A stretch of DNA of 64,000 nt from contig NZ_CP046052.1 in NCBI RefSeq assembly GCF_004802635.2, positions 248,001 through 312,000 on the forward strand. Reading direction: 5' to 3'. Positions within the stretch are counted from its first letter, which is position 1, and every line of letters begins with the position of its first letter. The notes below the pieces were generated by a model, which saw nothing but the letters and a program-made list of their open reading frames with translations, searched no databases and was not told where the DNA came from. The translations under genes were made by a program, and so were the position numbers. Positions 23,462-32,007 of this stretch are shown here, in pieces. The stretch is from Methylocystis heyeri. Lineage in GTDB: Bacteria > Pseudomonadota > Alphaproteobacteria > Rhizobiales > Beijerinckiaceae.

Positions 23462-24502
23462 ATGAGCTTTCTGCAGGAATCCCCCCATCGGCGTTTCAAT
23501 CCCCTGAGCGGCGATTGGGTGCTGGTCTCGCCCCACCGCACCAAGCGTCCCTGGAGCGGGCAGATCGAGCCCGCCGCCGGCGCTTCGGCGCCCTCGCATG
23601 ATCCGGGCTGCTATCTCTGCCCCGGGGCGGTCCGCGCCAATGGCGCGCAGAACCCGGCCTATGAGAGCGTTTTCGTCTTCGATAATGATTTCGCCGCGCT
23701 TCAGCCTCATGTCACCGTCGAGGCCATCGACATCGGTGGCCTGCTGACCGCCAGAACCGAGCAGGGCCGCTGCCGCGTGATCTGCTTTTCTCCCCGCCAT
23801 GATCTTTGGCTCGCGCGCATGGACGCAAAGGACATCGCCGAAGTCGTCGAGGCGTGGCGGCGCGAGTTCGTCGATCTCGGCGCGCGGGACGACGTGAATT
23901 ACGTCCAGATTTTCGAGAACCGCGGGCCCATGATGGGCGCCAGCAACCCCCATCCGCATTGCCAGATCTGGGCGAGCGCCAGCGTTCCGAACGAACCGGC
24001 CAGGGAAGATCGTTTCCAGGCCGATTATCTGAAGCGCAATTCGCGCTGCCTCCTGTGCGATTATCTCGCCAAAGAGACGCAGGCGAGGGAGCGCATCGTC
24101 TGCGAAAACGACAGCTTCGTCGCGGTTGCGCCGTTCTGGGCGGTGTGGCCGTTCGAGCTGCTGCTGCTTTCAAAGCGCCATCTGGGGGCGATCGACCAGT
24201 TCACGGAGCCGGAGAAGCGCGATCTCGCCGCGATGCTGAAGTCGGTCTGCGTGCGCTACGACAATCTCTTTCAAACGCCGTTCCCCTATACGATGGGGTT
24301 TCATCAGCGTCCGACCGACGGCGGGGATTACCCCCATTGGCATTTTCATGGCCATTTCTATCCGCCGCTGCTGCGCTCGGCCTCGATCAGAAAATTCATG
24401 GTGGGGTTTGAACTCCTGGCCTCGCCCCAGCGCGACATCACGCCCGAGGCGGCGGCGGAACGCCTGAGGGCCTGTTCGGAACGGCATTATCTGGAGCGGT
24501 AG
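23462..24502 (+). CDS. galT: galactose-1-phosphate uridylyltransferase
   Basis: 346 residues from ATG 23462. The frame is open further upstream inside galK, but this start gives the canonical N-terminus RRFNPLSGDWVLVSPHRTKRP. Zinc ligands CYLC and the active-site loop NPHPHCQIW (uridylylated histidine in HPH) are present, followed by the C-terminal half with HFHGHFYPP. It exchanges UMP between UDP-glucose and galactose-1-phosphate. Last gene of the operon; no UDP-glucose 4-epimerase follows, so galE must be elsewhere. Confidence 0.95.
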   Translation: MSFLQESPHRRFNPLSGDWVLVSPHRTKRPWSGQIEPAAGASAPSHDPGCYLCPGAVRANGAQNPAYESVFVFDNDFAALQPHVTVEAIDIGGLLTARTEQGRCRVICFSPRHDLWLARMDAKDIAEVVEAWRREFVDLGARDDVNYVQIFENRGPMMGASNPHPHCQIWASASVPNEPAREDRFQADYLKRNSRCLLCDYLAKETQARERIVCENDSFVAVAPFWAVWPFELLLLSKRHLGAIDQFTEPEKRDLAAMLKSVCVRYDNLFQTPFPYTMGFHQRPTDGGDYPHWHFHGHFYPPLLRSASIRKFMVGFELLASPQRDITPEAAAERLRACSERHYLER

Positions 24503-24507
24503 AGGGC

Positions 24508-25404
24508 TTATAGGCCGCGCGCCCAGGCCGGCCGGAGCGGAGCCGCCTCCGGTTCTGCTATTGCCGCGCGCAATTGCTGGAGCAGGCGGGTCTTGTCCGC
24601 CCCCAGCGTGCCCTTCAGCACCAGCCAGTTGGAGGCGTGGTCGCTGCGGAATACGGTCCGCTTCAGCTCCAGCTCCGACAGAAACAGCTCCATTTCCTGC
24701 ATCAGGCCCGTCACCGACAGCGGCTCCCAGCCGGGAAATTTCTCACGAAAGCGCTGCTCTCCGAGCGGGAAGCTCACGACGAGCGTCGCCAGAAACTCCG
24801 GCTGCGCGGCGTTCATCAGCGCCGCCGAATTGACCGCATGTTGCCGTGACAGCGCTCTTCCGCCGAGGCCGTTGAGGATCATCACCGAGCGCTTGATCCC
24901 GGCCTCCCGGAGCTTATCCAGCGCCTCCCGCGTGGTGGCGAAGCTTTCGCCCTTTTCGACGCTTGCGAGGGTTTCGTCGTCGCCGGATTCGGCGCCGACA
25001 TAGACCAGCGTCAGGCCGAGATCGTTGAGTTCCTTGAGCTCCGCGGCGGTTTTCTTGCGCAGATTGCGGGGCAGGCAATAGCTCGAAACCCGCCGCACGC
25101 CGGGCAGCTCGCGCTTTATCGCCTCCAATATTGCGGCAAGGCGTCGGATCGACAGCGTCATGGCGTCGCCGTCGGCCAGAAAAACCCGCTTCACGCCTTC
25201 GCCGTAATATTCGCCGCAGAGCCTTATGCTTTCCAGCACTTCCTGCTCGTCGCGAGGACGGAAGCGCTTTTGCGGGGCGGTGTACATTTCGCAAAAGGCG
25301 CAGCGGTTCCACGAGCAGCCGTCGGTCACGGGCAGGATGAGGGAATCCGCCTCGCTCGGGGGGCGATAGACCGGTTCGACGTAGCGGACGGGCTCAATGG
25401 TCAT
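24508..25404 (-). CDS. radical SAM protein
   Basis: 298 residues from ATG 25404. The iron-sulfur motif CSWNRCAFC (CxxxCxxC) near residue 30 follows the phrase LILPVTDGCSWN, and further radical SAM strands are seen in KRVFLADGDAMTL and LVYVGAESGDDETL. It would use a 4Fe-4S cluster and S-adenosylmethionine; the substrate is unknown. The start overlaps the end of the DUF763 gene by 11 bases, so the two are translated together. It converges on galT with a gap of five bases. Confidence 0.88.
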   Translation of the reverse strand: MTIEPVRYVEPVYRPPSEADSLILPVTDGCSWNRCAFCEMYTAPQKRFRPRDEQEVLESIRLCGEYYGEGVKRVFLADGDAMTLSIRRLAAILEAIKRELPGVRRVSSYCLPRNLRKKTAAELKELNDLGLTLVYVGAESGDDETLASVEKGESFATTREALDKLREAGIKRSVMILNGLGGRALSRQHAVNSAALMNAAQPEFLATLVVSFPLGEQRFREKFPGWEPLSVTGLMQEMELFLSELELKRTVFRSDHASNWLVLKGTLGADKTRLLQQLRAAIAEPEAAPLRPAWARGL

Positions 25405-26674
25405 TTTGCCGCTGTGTGTCGGCTTCCCGGCCGTCTTGTTCTCGAACGGGCGGCTGCTCCCAGCCGAACACGCTTCTTCCGCCATATTCATGGGAGCGCG
25501 AGGTCTCCTCGGCGATGAAGTCGGGCAGGGAAGGGCCGGACGCGAAAGCTTCCAGCCGCCGCGCCTGCGCATCGAGCCTGCGCAGCGCCTCGAGCCTGTC
25601 GTCATTGCCGAGCTTTGCGCTGGAGACCGCGCTTTTCAAGACTTCGATGGTCTTGTCATAGACCTTCAGCGGCGCCGGAAAGGGATGTCGGTCCTTGCCG
25701 CCGTGAGCCAGCGAGAAGCGCGCCGGATCGGAAAAGCGGCACGGGGCGCCGTGCACCACTTCCGCCACCTTGGCGAGCGAGCGCACCGTGCGGGCGCCGA
25801 CGCCCGGAACCAGCAACAGATCGGCGAAGTCCGTCGGCCCGCATTCGGCGGCGGCGGCGAGCGCGCCGTGCAGCCTGCGCAGCATCACGTCGCCTGGACG
25901 GACGTCGTGATGGTCGGGCATGACGAGATGGGGCAGCAAAGGCTGGGCCGGCGGCGGTTCCGCTTCGCCCTTTATCGCGGCCATCTCGCGGACGATCCCG
26001 TCCGGGCCGAGATTGTGCAGAAGATCGAGCTGGCCCGCCCGCGAGGCTTTCGCCCTGCGGTCGGTGAGATTGACGATATTGCCCTGGTTCTCGCCGTCGA
26101 TTGCGGCATGGGGCGCCTCGACGAAACTCTTCAGGCCTTCCGAGAGCCAGTGATAGCGGCGGGCGAGGGCCGAGTCGCCGTTCATGCCCTGCTGCACCAC
26201 CACCCAGTCGCCGTCGTCGGTGACGACGAAGCTGTGCAGGTAGATATCGAAGCCGTCCTGCACGGCGGCGCTGTCGACCTTGGCGACCAGCCGGCTGGCC
26301 CTCGCCAGCGCCTCTCCATCAAAGCCGACGCGTTCGCCGAGGGCGGCGAGCTCCAGCGGCGTCTGACGCGAATGCTTGCCCCGGCCGCCGCAGACATGGA
26401 TGCCGAGTTCCCCCGAAAGCGGCGCGAGCCCGCGTTTCAGCGCGCCCATCACGCTCGTGGTCACGCCCGACGAATGCCAGTCCATGCCCATGACGGCGCC
26501 GAAGGACTGGAACCAGAATGGATGAGCAAGGCGGCGCAGGAACTCCTCGCGCCCGTAGTGATGGGTGATCGCCTCTGCGATCACCGCGCCGAGCCGCGTC
26601 ATCCGCTGGCCGAGCCAGGCGGGAACCCGGCCGTTGTGGAGCGGCAGATCGGCGCTGCCTGATCGTCGAGCCAC
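25394..26674 (-). CDS. DUF763 domain-containing protein
   Basis: 426 residues from GTG 26674, chosen because GGAGG lies four bases upstream and the protein then begins ARRSGSADLPLHNGRVPAWL, the usual DUF763 N-terminus; an ATG 23 codons earlier has no ribosome site. Further matches are LGIHVCGGRGKHSRQTP, DWVVVQQGMN and, near the C-terminus, LLVPGVGARTVRSLA, a helix-hairpin-helix that suggests DNA binding. DUF763 proteins are found in archaea and bacteria with no settled function; a nucleic-acid role is inferred. Co-translated with the radical SAM gene. Confidence 0.88.
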   Translation of the reverse strand: MARRSGSADLPLHNGRVPAWLGQRMTRLGAVIAEAITHHYGREEFLRRLAHPFWFQSFGAVMGMDWHSSGVTTSVMGALKRGLAPLSGELGIHVCGGRGKHSRQTPLELAALGERVGFDGEALARASRLVAKVDSAAVQDGFDIYLHSFVVTDDGDWVVVQQGMNGDSALARRYHWLSEGLKSFVEAPHAAIDGENQGNIVNLTDRRAKASRAGQLDLLHNLGPDGIVREMAAIKGEAEPPPAQPLLPHLVMPDHHDVRPGDVMLRRLHGALAAAAECGPTDFADLLLVPGVGARTVRSLAKVAEVVHGAPCRFSDPARFSLAHGGKDRHPFPAPLKVYDKTIEVLKSAVSSAKLGNDDRLEALRRLDAQARRLEAFASGPSLPDFIAEETSRSHEYGGRSVFGWEQPPVREQDGREADTQRQNDH

Positions 26675-26913
26675 GTAGCCTCCAAGGTAGCGAGTCGCAT
26701 TGGAAAATGCGCCCGGGAGGGTCCGGGCGCAAGCGCAGAACAATATGAGCGCGCCGATATTTACCGCGGCGCTGCCACTCGCTCAGGGGAAGCGGGGCCC
26801 CGCTTCGCGCACATCCGAGACAAGATTTTGCAAGCCCATCTCAAACGGCGGCTCGAGCGGGTTCCGCGCGCGGAATGAGCAGCATGCTTGTGCCGCCGCT
26901 CCATGGATGCCCG

Positions 26914-27423
26914 CTATTTCCCGATGAACGCGGCATATCTTGCGAGTGTAGGTCCGTCCAGTTTATTCATACGAGATATGTAAATGTCCTTGTTCTGCTC
27001 CCACTCGTGGCAAAGTGTTTCAAGCCGTGGGCTGGTGTGGCGGTATGCGCACCATTTCCTGACGGGCGGGGTCACTTGTTCAAGCGCTCGCTTCACCCTA
27101 TTGCGGCATGAGTCTATGTATTCAGATAAATAATACGTCTTCGTGTGGCCGCGCTGTGTTACGGTTTTACTTTCGGCATTATGATCCATGTATTCGTCGG
27201 CGGTAACGCAATCTGCGTCCTTTTTGTCTGCGCTGATCCAATAGGCAATCGACCAGCTTGGGTCTTCGATGCGGGCGCCCAAGGTCGGGGGAACCGAGAG
27301 ATCGTTGATTTCTCGTTCGTATTTCTCATTGGATCGGCCAATAGCCTCCCTGTCCATATTCGCGTAAAATATCACCCCGGCGATCCAAATCCCCAGGAAA
27401 ACGAGATATTTCAAGGAATTCAT
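26914..27423 (-). CDS. hypothetical membrane-anchored protein
   Basis: 169 residues from ATG 27423, with GAGG five bases upstream. It begins with one hydrophobic helix (MNSLKYLVFLGIWIAGVIFYA), which could be an anchor or uncleaved signal. The rest is hydrophilic with four cysteines (about C93, C124, C143, C157) that could form disulfides if periplasmic. I do not recognise the family. Codon use fits the neighbours less well than average (lower GC), which hints at recent acquisition. It stands alone between DUF763 and the copper fusion gene. Confidence 0.65.
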   Translation of the reverse strand: MNSLKYLVFLGIWIAGVIFYANMDREAIGRSNEKYEREINDLSVPPTLGARIEDPSWSIAYWISADKKDADCVTADEYMDHNAESKTVTQRGHTKTYYLSEYIDSCRNRVKRALEQVTPPVRKWCAYRHTSPRLETLCHEWEQNKDIYISRMNKLDGPTLARYAAFIGK

Positions 27424-27739
27424 GGAAGCCTCTGCAAGCTGGCCGCTACATAGCCGTGAGCGCTCGAGACAATGACCGTCCCCGGTTGATATTTTGTTCA
27501 CCGGACCGCAACTGCGGCGTTGTCGCGGATCGCGCCGGGCAACCGGCGGTGCGAGCCTCGTTTGCCCCGTGACTTTCTGGGAGCCGTCGAGCGCTTCTTG
27601 AAGCGAGGCTTTTGCGTTCCGCAAAAAGCGCCTCAGAAAGAGGGCGTGACCTTGTCACGCGTCGCCGCAAGATTCCTGCGGGCGCCGTTGAACCCCTGCG
27701 GCGTTCGGCCCTGTCGAATTCCCTTGCATCGGAGCGGGC
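27424..27739. other. intergenic region, 316 bases
   Basis: Divergent gap between the hypothetical protein and the copper fusion protein. It contains a dispersed repeat (27603-27636) and a short perfect hairpin GCGTGAC-CTT-GTCACGC at about 27643-27659. No gene or clear promoter was recognised. Confidence 0.35.
27603..27636. repeat. dispersed repeat, copy 2
   Basis: GCGAGGCTTTTGCGTTCCGC followed by AAAAAGCGCCTCAG; the reverse complement is nearly identical to 2651-2690. Imperfect palindrome of about 34 bases. Confidence 0.55.
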
Positions 27740-29434
27740 TTGACGCGCAATGTCAGCCGAATGACGGCAGTTGAGGCCATGGTCCCGGTCGAGGCGATGC
27801 TGCATGTCCATGGCATGCATTGCCACGGCTGCGAGCATATTATCGAAACATCGGTCGGCAAGCTGCCGGGGATCCTCGAGGTCAAGGCGGACTATGCCGG
27901 CGAAACCGTCTCGGTGGCGTTCGACCCCAAGAGCGTCGACCTCGCCGCAATCAGAAAGGCGATCGAGCAGGCCGGCTATCGCACTTTTGAACTCGGCGAC
28001 CCTGCGAGACGCCGGGGGCCTTTATACAGGCTCCTCGCCGCGGCCTCTGGCGTCGCCGCGATTCTGCTGATCGTCTTTTTCGATACGCAGTGGATCGGCG
28101 GAGCAGTAGAGCCGGACGTCGCCCGGCATCTCAGCCTCGACCTCATCTTTTTGCTCGGGCTGCTCACCGGCTTTCATTGTGTCGGCATGTGCGGCGGCTT
28201 CGTGCTCAGCTATACGGCCGACGACGCCGCGGAAGGACGCCACTCTTATCTTTCCCATATTCTCTACGGCGCCGGAAAAACGCTGTCCTATGTCGCGATC
28301 GGCGCGGCCTTCGGCTTTCTCGGCGCTTTCGTCGCCTTCACGCCTTTGCTGCGCGGCATGGCGGGCCTGTTCGCAGGATTGTTTCTGATCGTCTTCGGCT
28401 TGAACATGCTGGGCCTGTTTGCGCCGTTGCGCCGCTTTCGGCTGGGGCTTCCCGCGCCGCTTCAGCGCTTCGTGTTCAGCGAGCAGAAACGGTCACGGCA
28501 TCGTCCCTTCGTCATCGGCTTGCTCAACGGGCTGATGATCGCCTGCGGCCCCTTGCAGGCCATGTATGTGATGGCCGCCGGCACAGGCAGCGCGTTTGAG
28601 GGCGCCAAGATGCTGCTCGCCTTCGCGCTAGGAACTCTTCCGGTGTTGCTCGGCTTCGGCTTCGCGGCCACGCTGATCTCGAGCGCCGTTACGCATCGTC
28701 TGCTGAGGACTTCGGGCATTATCGTTGTGGTCCTCGGCGCGGTGATGATCAATCGCGGGCTGATCCTCACGGCTTCGGGCTATGATCTCTCTTCGGCGAT
28801 AGAACGGTTGGGCGGGACCAGCGGATCAGGCCGCCAGTCCGAGCCGCTTGCGGAAAACGAGACGGCTCATGGGAGCGGCGCGGCCGAACCGCTGCCGGCT
28901 TTCCAGACCATAAGGATGCAGGCGGACGAATTCGGCTATGCGCCCAACCGCTTCGTGCTCATCCGCGGCGTGCCGGTCAAATGGGTGATCGACGGAAAAA
29001 GGATCACGACCTGCAACCGGCGCATCATCGCGCCCGGGCTGGGGTTGGAGTTCGACGTTAGGCAAGGCGCGCAGACGATAGAGTTCACGCCAAAGACCGT
29101 CGGCGTCGTTCCCTGGAGTTGCTGGATGGGCATGTTGCGGGGCGAATTCGACGTCGTGGAGCGGCCCGGCGCCCTCGCGGCCGGGCGGAGCGCCTCGGCG
29201 GCATCGGCGCAAGTCGCCGCCTCAAGGCAGGCGCCGTCTCCATGCGCGTCCGTCGGCGAACTTGTCGTCGCGGCCGGGGACAGTTTGCGCGGTTTGGCGA
29301 AGCGCTATTATGGCAAGGCGAAGTTCTGGAATGAAATTGCGGCGGCCAATCCCGGCCTCGATCCATTGCGGCTTCGCCCCGGAATGAAAATCAAGCTGCC
29401 GCGGCCCTTGTGCGAACCGCGGAAAATCCCTTAG
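27740..29434 (+). CDS. copper-handling fusion: HMA + TauE/SafE membrane domain + cupredoxin + LysM
   Basis: 564 residues from TTG 27740, which has GGAG five bases upstream; ATG 27761 is the alternative. Domain order: HMA metal-binding domain with GMHCHGC (25-31); a six-helix sulfite-exporter TauE/SafE-like (UreH/DsbD relative) domain from about 133 to 340 with GFHCVGMCGG (144-153) and an inverted-repeat counterpart GLMIACGPLQAMY; a cupredoxin-like domain (about 385-475) with candidate copper ligands C425, C461 and M463/M465 (SCWMGM); and a C-terminal LysM motif (508-554). HMA-TauE-cupredoxin proteins occur in copper homeostasis; the LysM tail is unusual and suggests peptidoglycan contact. Likely moves or stores copper at the inner membrane. 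Confidence 0.85.
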   Translation: MTRNVSRMTAVEAMVPVEAMLHVHGMHCHGCEHIIETSVGKLPGILEVKADYAGETVSVAFDPKSVDLAAIRKAIEQAGYRTFELGDPARRRGPLYRLLAAASGVAAILLIVFFDTQWIGGAVEPDVARHLSLDLIFLLGLLTGFHCVGMCGGFVLSYTADDAAEGRHSYLSHILYGAGKTLSYVAIGAAFGFLGAFVAFTPLLRGMAGLFAGLFLIVFGLNMLGLFAPLRRFRLGLPAPLQRFVFSEQKRSRHRPFVIGLLNGLMIACGPLQAMYVMAAGTGSAFEGAKMLLAFALGTLPVLLGFGFAATLISSAVTHRLLRTSGIIVVVLGAVMINRGLILTASGYDLSSAIERLGGTSGSGRQSEPLAENETAHGSGAAEPLPAFQTIRMQADEFGYAPNRFVLIRGVPVKWVIDGKRITTCNRRIIAPGLGLEFDVRQGAQTIEFTPKTVGVVPWSCWMGMLRGEFDVVERPGALAAGRSASAASAQVAASRQAPSPCASVGELVVAAGDSLRGLAKRYYGKAKFWNEIAAANPGLDPLRLRPGMKIKLPRPLCEPRKIP

Positions 29435-29442
29435 GCGCAGCG

Positions 29443-29973
29443 ATGAAAAAACTGGCGCTTTCGAAGGTCTATCAGTTTCTGGAGCCGGGACCGGTCGTGC
29501 TGCTCGCCACCGCGCATAAGGGCGCATCCAACGTCATGACCATGTCATGGCATATGATGGTGGATTTCGAGCCGCCGCTGATCGCCTGCATCGTCAGCAA
29601 TCGCGATCACAGCTTCAAGGCGCTGCGGGCGACGAAGGAATGCGTCATTGCGATACCTCCCGTCGAGCTGGCCGAGAAAATAGTCGCCATCGGCAATTGC
29701 TCCGGGCGCGACGTCGATAAATTCTCCGCCTTCGGGCTGACGCCGCGGAAGGGCGCGCTGGTTTCCGCACCCTTGATCGCCGAGTGTTTCGTAAATATCG
29801 AATGCCGCGTGATCGACACCCGCCTCGTAAATCGTTATTGCCTTTTCATCCTCGAGGGAGTCGAAGCCTGGCTCGACCCCGCGCAATCGGGCGCGAAAGC
29901 CCTGCACCACAAGGGCTTCGGCAGGTTTATCATCGACGGCGAGACAATCGAGCTGAAGTCGAATATGCCCTGA
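29443..29973 (+). CDS. flavin reductase-like FMN-binding protein
   Basis: 176 residues from ATG 29443, eight bases after the fusion-protein stop. The sequence LEPGPVVLLATAHKGASNVMTMSWHMMVDFEPPLI and SFKALRATKECVIAIP are typical of the flavin reductase-like split-barrel family (PF01613). It would bind FMN and reduce flavin or another acceptor with NAD(P)H. A GTG 11 codons upstream would overlap the previous gene and is less likely. The close spacing suggests co-transcription with the copper fusion gene. Confidence 0.87.
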   Translation: MKKLALSKVYQFLEPGPVVLLATAHKGASNVMTMSWHMMVDFEPPLIACIVSNRDHSFKALRATKECVIAIPPVELAEKIVAIGNCSGRDVDKFSAFGLTPRKGALVSAPLIAECFVNIECRVIDTRLVNRYCLFILEGVEAWLDPAQSGAKALHHKGFGRFIIDGETIELKSNMP

Positions 29974-30093
29974 TCAGGCGCCGGGCTGCTATCCCGTGAC
30001 TTGCCGCCGGGCGAATGAATGGTTAGAGGCGTTGTCGTTCCAAAGACTTGTCCCCCGGCGCAATGCCGCTCCAACAATAATAGGCTGCTGGAA

Positions 30094-31152
30094 ATGTCCA
30101 ATTTGTTTCAGCCCTTGAAAATCGGCGCTCTCGAACTGCCCAACAGGATCGTCATGGCGCCGCTCACGCGCTGCCGGGCGGTGGAAGAGCGCACGCCCAA
30201 TGCGATGATGCGAGACTATTACGTTCAGCGCGCCTCCGCCGGACTCATCATCTCGGAAGCGACCTCGGTCACACCCATGGGGGTGGGCTACGCGGATACG
30301 CCCGGCGTGTGGTCCGATGCGCAGGTCGAGGGGTGGAAGGAGATCACACGCGCCGTCCACGCGGCGGGCGGGCGCATTTTTCTGCAATTATGGCATGTCG
30401 GACGCATCTCGCATCCGACCTTCCTGAACGGCGCCCAGCCGGTCGCTCCGAGCGCTATCGCCGCGGAGGGCCATGTCAGCCTGTTGCGGCCGAAGCAAGC
30501 TTATCCCGTCCCGAGGGCGCTGGATCTCGCCGAAATCCCCGAGGTCGTAGCCGCTTATCGCCTGGGGGCCGAGAACGCCAAAAAAGCGGGCTTCGACGGC
30601 GTCGAGATTCATGGCGCCAACGGCTATCTGCTCGACCAGTTCCTTCAGGACAGCGCCAACAAGCGGACCGACCGATATGGCGGCTCGATCGAGAACCGCG
30701 CACGCCTGCTGCTCGAAGTGACGGACGCCGCCATCGAGGTGTGGGGAGCCGATCGCGTGGGCGTGCATCTCGCCCCGCGCGGCGACTCTCAATCCATGGG
30801 CGATTCGGACCCCAAGGCGCTGTTCGGATATGTCGCGCGCGAACTCGGCGGGCGTCGCATCGCCTTCATCTGCACCCGCGAACACGCCGGGCCCGACGCC
30901 CTCGGCCCCTATCTCAAGAAGGAATTCGGCGGGGTTTTCATCGCCAATGAGGGCTTCACGCGGGAGACGGCCGAACAGGCGCTCGCCGCCGGCGAGGCCG
31001 ACGCCGTGGCCTTCGGCAAGCTGTTCATAGCCAATTCCGATCTCGTCGAGCGATTCCGCCGCAACGCGCCGTTGAACGAGCCGGACCTCGCCACCTTCTA
31101 CGCCAAGGGGGCCAAAGGATATCTCGATTATCCGACTTTGGCCCTGGCCTGA
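30094..31152 (+). CDS. old yellow enzyme family alkene reductase
   Basis: 352 residues from ATG 30094. It is a TIM-barrel flavoprotein: LFQPLKIGALELPNRIVMAPLTRCRA at the start, WHVGRISHP, the active-site EIHGANGYLLDQFLQD (His/Asn pair binding the substrate carbonyl), TDRYGGSIENRARLLLEV and GFTRETAEQAL. Members reduce activated alkenes, nitrate esters or glycidamide using NAD(P)H (NemA-like). It follows the flavin reductase gene by 120 bases on the same strand. Confidence 0.93.
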   Translation: MSNLFQPLKIGALELPNRIVMAPLTRCRAVEERTPNAMMRDYYVQRASAGLIISEATSVTPMGVGYADTPGVWSDAQVEGWKEITRAVHAAGGRIFLQLWHVGRISHPTFLNGAQPVAPSAIAAEGHVSLLRPKQAYPVPRALDLAEIPEVVAAYRLGAENAKKAGFDGVEIHGANGYLLDQFLQDSANKRTDRYGGSIENRARLLLEVTDAAIEVWGADRVGVHLAPRGDSQSMGDSDPKALFGYVARELGGRRIAFICTREHAGPDALGPYLKKEFGGVFIANEGFTRETAEQALAAGEADAVAFGKLFIANSDLVERFRRNAPLNEPDLATFYAKGAKGYLDYPTLALA

Positions 31153-31168
31153 GGGAGCTGGAGAAAGC

Positions 31169-31780
31169 TCAGCGCGCCGGATAGGCGAGCGCCTCGGAAT
31201 GCTTTTGCTCCCAATCCAGAAGCGGGCCGCGCACCGCCTTCGCGAAAACGTCCCTCGCGAAGGCGTCGCCGCGAAAGCGGTTTCTGAGCGATCGGGGCAG
31301 CTCCACCTGGATTCCTGCGCGCAGACGGCCTCTGTTGCAGATGTTTTCAGGATGTCTGCCCTGCATGTGATGGTCGACCGAAACCGGAAATCCCGCTCGC
31401 TCCAGAGCGGCGCCGATCCTGTCGCGCATATCGAGCCGCAATCCGCCCATCCAGATGGTTTGTCCGTCGCCGGCGTCGGCGCGGCCGTGGATCGCGATCG
31501 CGATTTCGCTCGCCTCGACGAGCGCCAGCCCTCTCGGTTCGTCGAAGCGCGCCGAGGTGATGTGCAGGCGCCCGCCCGGTAGCAGAGACTCGAAGCAATA
31601 GAGGGAAAAATCCTCCGCCGCGATCAAGGCCGCGGTTTCCGAGGTTCCGGGCTCTATCCTGCCGCCGTGAGGCGCGACGACGGACACGGATGAGCATCTA
31701 TCTTTGACGCGGACGCGAAAGCTCGCTCCTTCCCGCTCGCGGGCGAGAAGTTCGGCGTAGCAGCTGTATTTGTCCGACAT
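31169..31780 (-). CDS. poly-gamma-glutamate hydrolase family protein
   Basis: 203 residues from ATG 31780. It matches the gamma-PGA hydrolase / phage-replication-like family (PF05908): VVAPHGGRIEPGTSETAALIAA, FSLYCFES, LHITSARFDEP, and AIAIHGRAD, with conserved His and Glu residues that bind zinc in the phage PghP enzyme. It would cut poly-gamma-glutamate or related gamma-linked peptides. There is no signal peptide. Notably, a CapA-type poly-gamma-glutamate synthesis relative is encoded 850 bases away (32629). Confidence 0.82.
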   Translation of the reverse strand: MSDKYSCYAELLAREREGASFRVRVKDRCSSVSVVAPHGGRIEPGTSETAALIAAEDFSLYCFESLLPGGRLHITSARFDEPRGLALVEASEIAIAIHGRADAGDGQTIWMGGLRLDMRDRIGAALERAGFPVSVDHHMQGRHPENICNRGRLRAGIQVELPRSLRNRFRGDAFARDVFAKAVRGPLLDWEQKHSEALAYPAR

Positions 31781-32007
31781 TTGTGGTTGACGCTCGTACA
31801 ATGGTGAGGCTTGCGGGCTGCGCCATGATCGCCCGATCCAAGCCAGGCGTGCAAGACGGTCGGGGCGGGAGCGGTTCTTTTGCAGCCAGGCTCCCGTCGC
31901 GACAAATCTTCACGCCGCAGCGCGCGCGCTTGATTTTCTCGCCGCGGCCTCAAAGTGCAATGAAGGAGCTTGGGCGGCAGGCGCCCGAGAAAAGAGGGGG
32001 CGTTCCC

